Source of the DNA: Meiothermus sp.
Lineage (GTDB): Bacteria; Deinococcota; Deinococci; Deinococcales; Thermaceae
NCBI RefSeq assembly: GCF_026004075.1
Contig: NZ_BPIK01000002.1
Location: 677,504-741,503 of the forward strand
Reading direction: 5' to 3'
Length of the DNA: 64,000 bases
In this document: piece by piece, positions 62,254-64,000 of the stretch
How positions within the stretch are numbered: position 1 is the first letter of the stretch
How the letters are laid out: every line of letters starts with the position of its first letter
Notes under the pieces: generated by a model
Databases searched by the model: none
The model's input: the letters and a program-made list of their open reading frames with translations, nothing else
What the model was told of the DNA's origin: nothing
Translations under genes and position numbers: made by a program

Positions 62254-62276
62254 CCCTCCCTACGTGGTAGGGAGGG
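62254..62276. repeat. Perfect palindrome upstream of mqnC
   Basis: CCCTCCCTAC-GTG-GTAGGGAGGG. It resembles G/C-rich operators but lacks the CCCACCCC core; possibly a metal-regulator site or a stem-loop. The rest of 62152-62420 shows no gene. Confidence 0.4.
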
Positions 62277-62420
62277 GGCCCGGAGACCATCCCACATGGA
62301 AAAAATGGAGGTGTATAGGTGTTTATACAACGGTGTACTAATGTATGGTGAAAGGTGGTGTTACATCCTTGAAAAACCTTTGGGGTCGTTTGTCCTACTT
62401 TTCTGGTAAACCCCAATCGG

Positions 62421-62432
62421 TACAATGGCTTC
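62421..62432 (+). promoter_or_regulatory. Leaderless promoter -10 of mqnC
   Basis: TACAAT at 62421-62426 followed by six bases to the ATG at 62433, the typical leaderless arrangement of this phylum. No convincing -35 is seen. Confidence 0.55.
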
Positions 62433-63566
<1,134 letters not shown>

Positions 63567-63594
63567 CCGCTATACCAAATCCACATAAACCCTT

Positions 63595-63752
63595 GCCTTC
63601 TTCCCTGAGGGGAGAAGGCAGGGATACCCTAGTAAAGATGGCATCAAACGTTCCGGGGGCACCATAGAGCGCTCTTCACATTTTTTGAGCCATCGGGGAC
63701 GTCCTGAATAGAACAGTGGCCGCCGGGATGGGCGGCCACGTCTGTGAAGAGC
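63595..63752. repeat. Stem-loops after mqnC
   Basis: GCCTTCT...AGAAGGC (63595-63601 with 63613-63619) is followed by an outer inverted pair GCTCTTCACA / TGTGAAGAGC (63671-63680 and 63743-63752) around an inner stem GTGGCCGCC-GGGATG-GGCGGCCAC (63716-63739). There is no T-tract after the first hairpin. The nested structure could be a structured RNA or a small non-autonomous element. No gene is seen from 63567 to 63860. Confidence 0.5.
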
Positions 63753-63860
63753 ACTGTAATGAAAAAAGCCATTAAAGGCCCTCTGAACGCTTTTCTCAAA
63801 TAGCCCGCATAGCAGCTTATGCTCTGTGGGACACACGTGGCACTGCGGCGTGAAGCACAA

Positions 63861-64000
63861 TCAGTTTCTGAATACCGCGTCCTCACGTCTGAAGCTCCAG
63901 TAAGCCGCGTATACCGTGAGGAAGGTGTAGCCCAGGGTGGTGAGCCAGGTGGTCAAGAGCGCCGGCAAACCGATGTTATCCTTTACCAGACCCTCGAGGA
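63861..64000 (-). CDS. C-terminal end of a membrane protein (ABC-2 permease-like), cut by window edge
   Basis: The frame enters from the right edge and reads LEGLVKDNIGLPALLTTWLTTLGYTFLTVYAAYWSFRREDAVFRN then stop at 63861-63863. One membrane helix followed by a short charged tail is typical of the last helix of an ABC-2-type permease. Too little is visible for a firm assignment. Confidence 0.45.
   Translation of the reverse strand, partial: LEGLVKDNIGLPALLTTWLTTLGYTFLTVYAAYWSFRREDAVFRN

Overview
The window is GC-rich with abundant ctcgag-type codon pairs and carries Thermaceae hallmarks: a copZ-csoR-copA operon as described in Thermus thermophilus, GH57 plus alpha-glucan phosphorylase, many leaderless genes with a TANNNT box 6-7 bp before the start codon, futalosine-pathway mqnC, a Thermus-type multicopper oxidase, and ISAs1/IS5/TnpB elements. 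I infer a Meiothermus/Calidithermus-like thermophile of the Deinococcus-Thermus phylum; species cannot be settled from the sequence alone.

Layout. 0-3 kb: end of a class V aminotransferase and a polar amino acid ABC importer. 3-14 kb: an acyltransferase, then a sugar block: class I fructose-bisphosphate aldolase, GH57 glucanase, glucan phosphorylase, small metal-type proteins (DUF2933, YHS), an EamA transporter, pfkA and an archaeal-type (type II) GAPDH. 14-16 kb: decayed DNA in which a broken cfa joins the tail of nuoL, an intact patatin, and a broken ubiB. 15.8-24 kb: first metal block: lnt, lgt, a small secreted protein, copZ-csoR-copA, a 141-aa unknown, a glutaredoxin-like protein and a broken heavy-metal ATPase, followed by Rieske and CcdA/DsbD-like genes. 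26-43.6 kb: a genomic island bounded by an intact and a broken tyrosine recombinase, holding an erythromycin-esterase-like protein, gene fragments, a VapBC-type pair, an iteron-like operator array, a DUF6883/DUF4926 pair, and a type I restriction-modification locus (hsdR, tnpB insertion, DUF1016 nuclease, hsdS, hsdM). 43.6-50.1 kb: IS-rich debris (IS4/IS701-like element with 12-bp terminal repeats, IS5, ISAs1 with 13-bp terminal repeats) and fragments. 50.1-61.2 kb: second metal block: DUF3105, a two-component system, DUF411, a 16-Cys copper-storage protein, multicopper oxidase, DUF302, SHOCT, a Met-rich protein, a broken copy of the 141-aa unknown, a full heavy-metal ATPase and DoxX. 61.3-64 kb: SpoIID fragment, IS relic, mqnC, and the end of a membrane protein.

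How it works together. The most striking signal is a shared promoter architecture. A 17-bp site, TTTACA-N5-TTAACA (two half-sites 11 bp apart, as OmpR/PhoP-family regulators bind), is followed exactly 9 bp later by a -10-like hexamer. It occurs seven times, before lnt, lgt, a small secreted protein, the first heavy-metal ATPase copy, DUF411, the multicopper oxidase, and one disrupted locus. The two-component pair at 50.8-52.5 kb is the obvious candidate regulator. A second control layer is a set of G/C-rich palindromes that look like CsoR operators. This predicts a metal (probably copper) regulon that includes lipoprotein maturation enzymes.

Three families of small palindromic repeats are also present. 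One is inserted in frame inside at least two different proteins.
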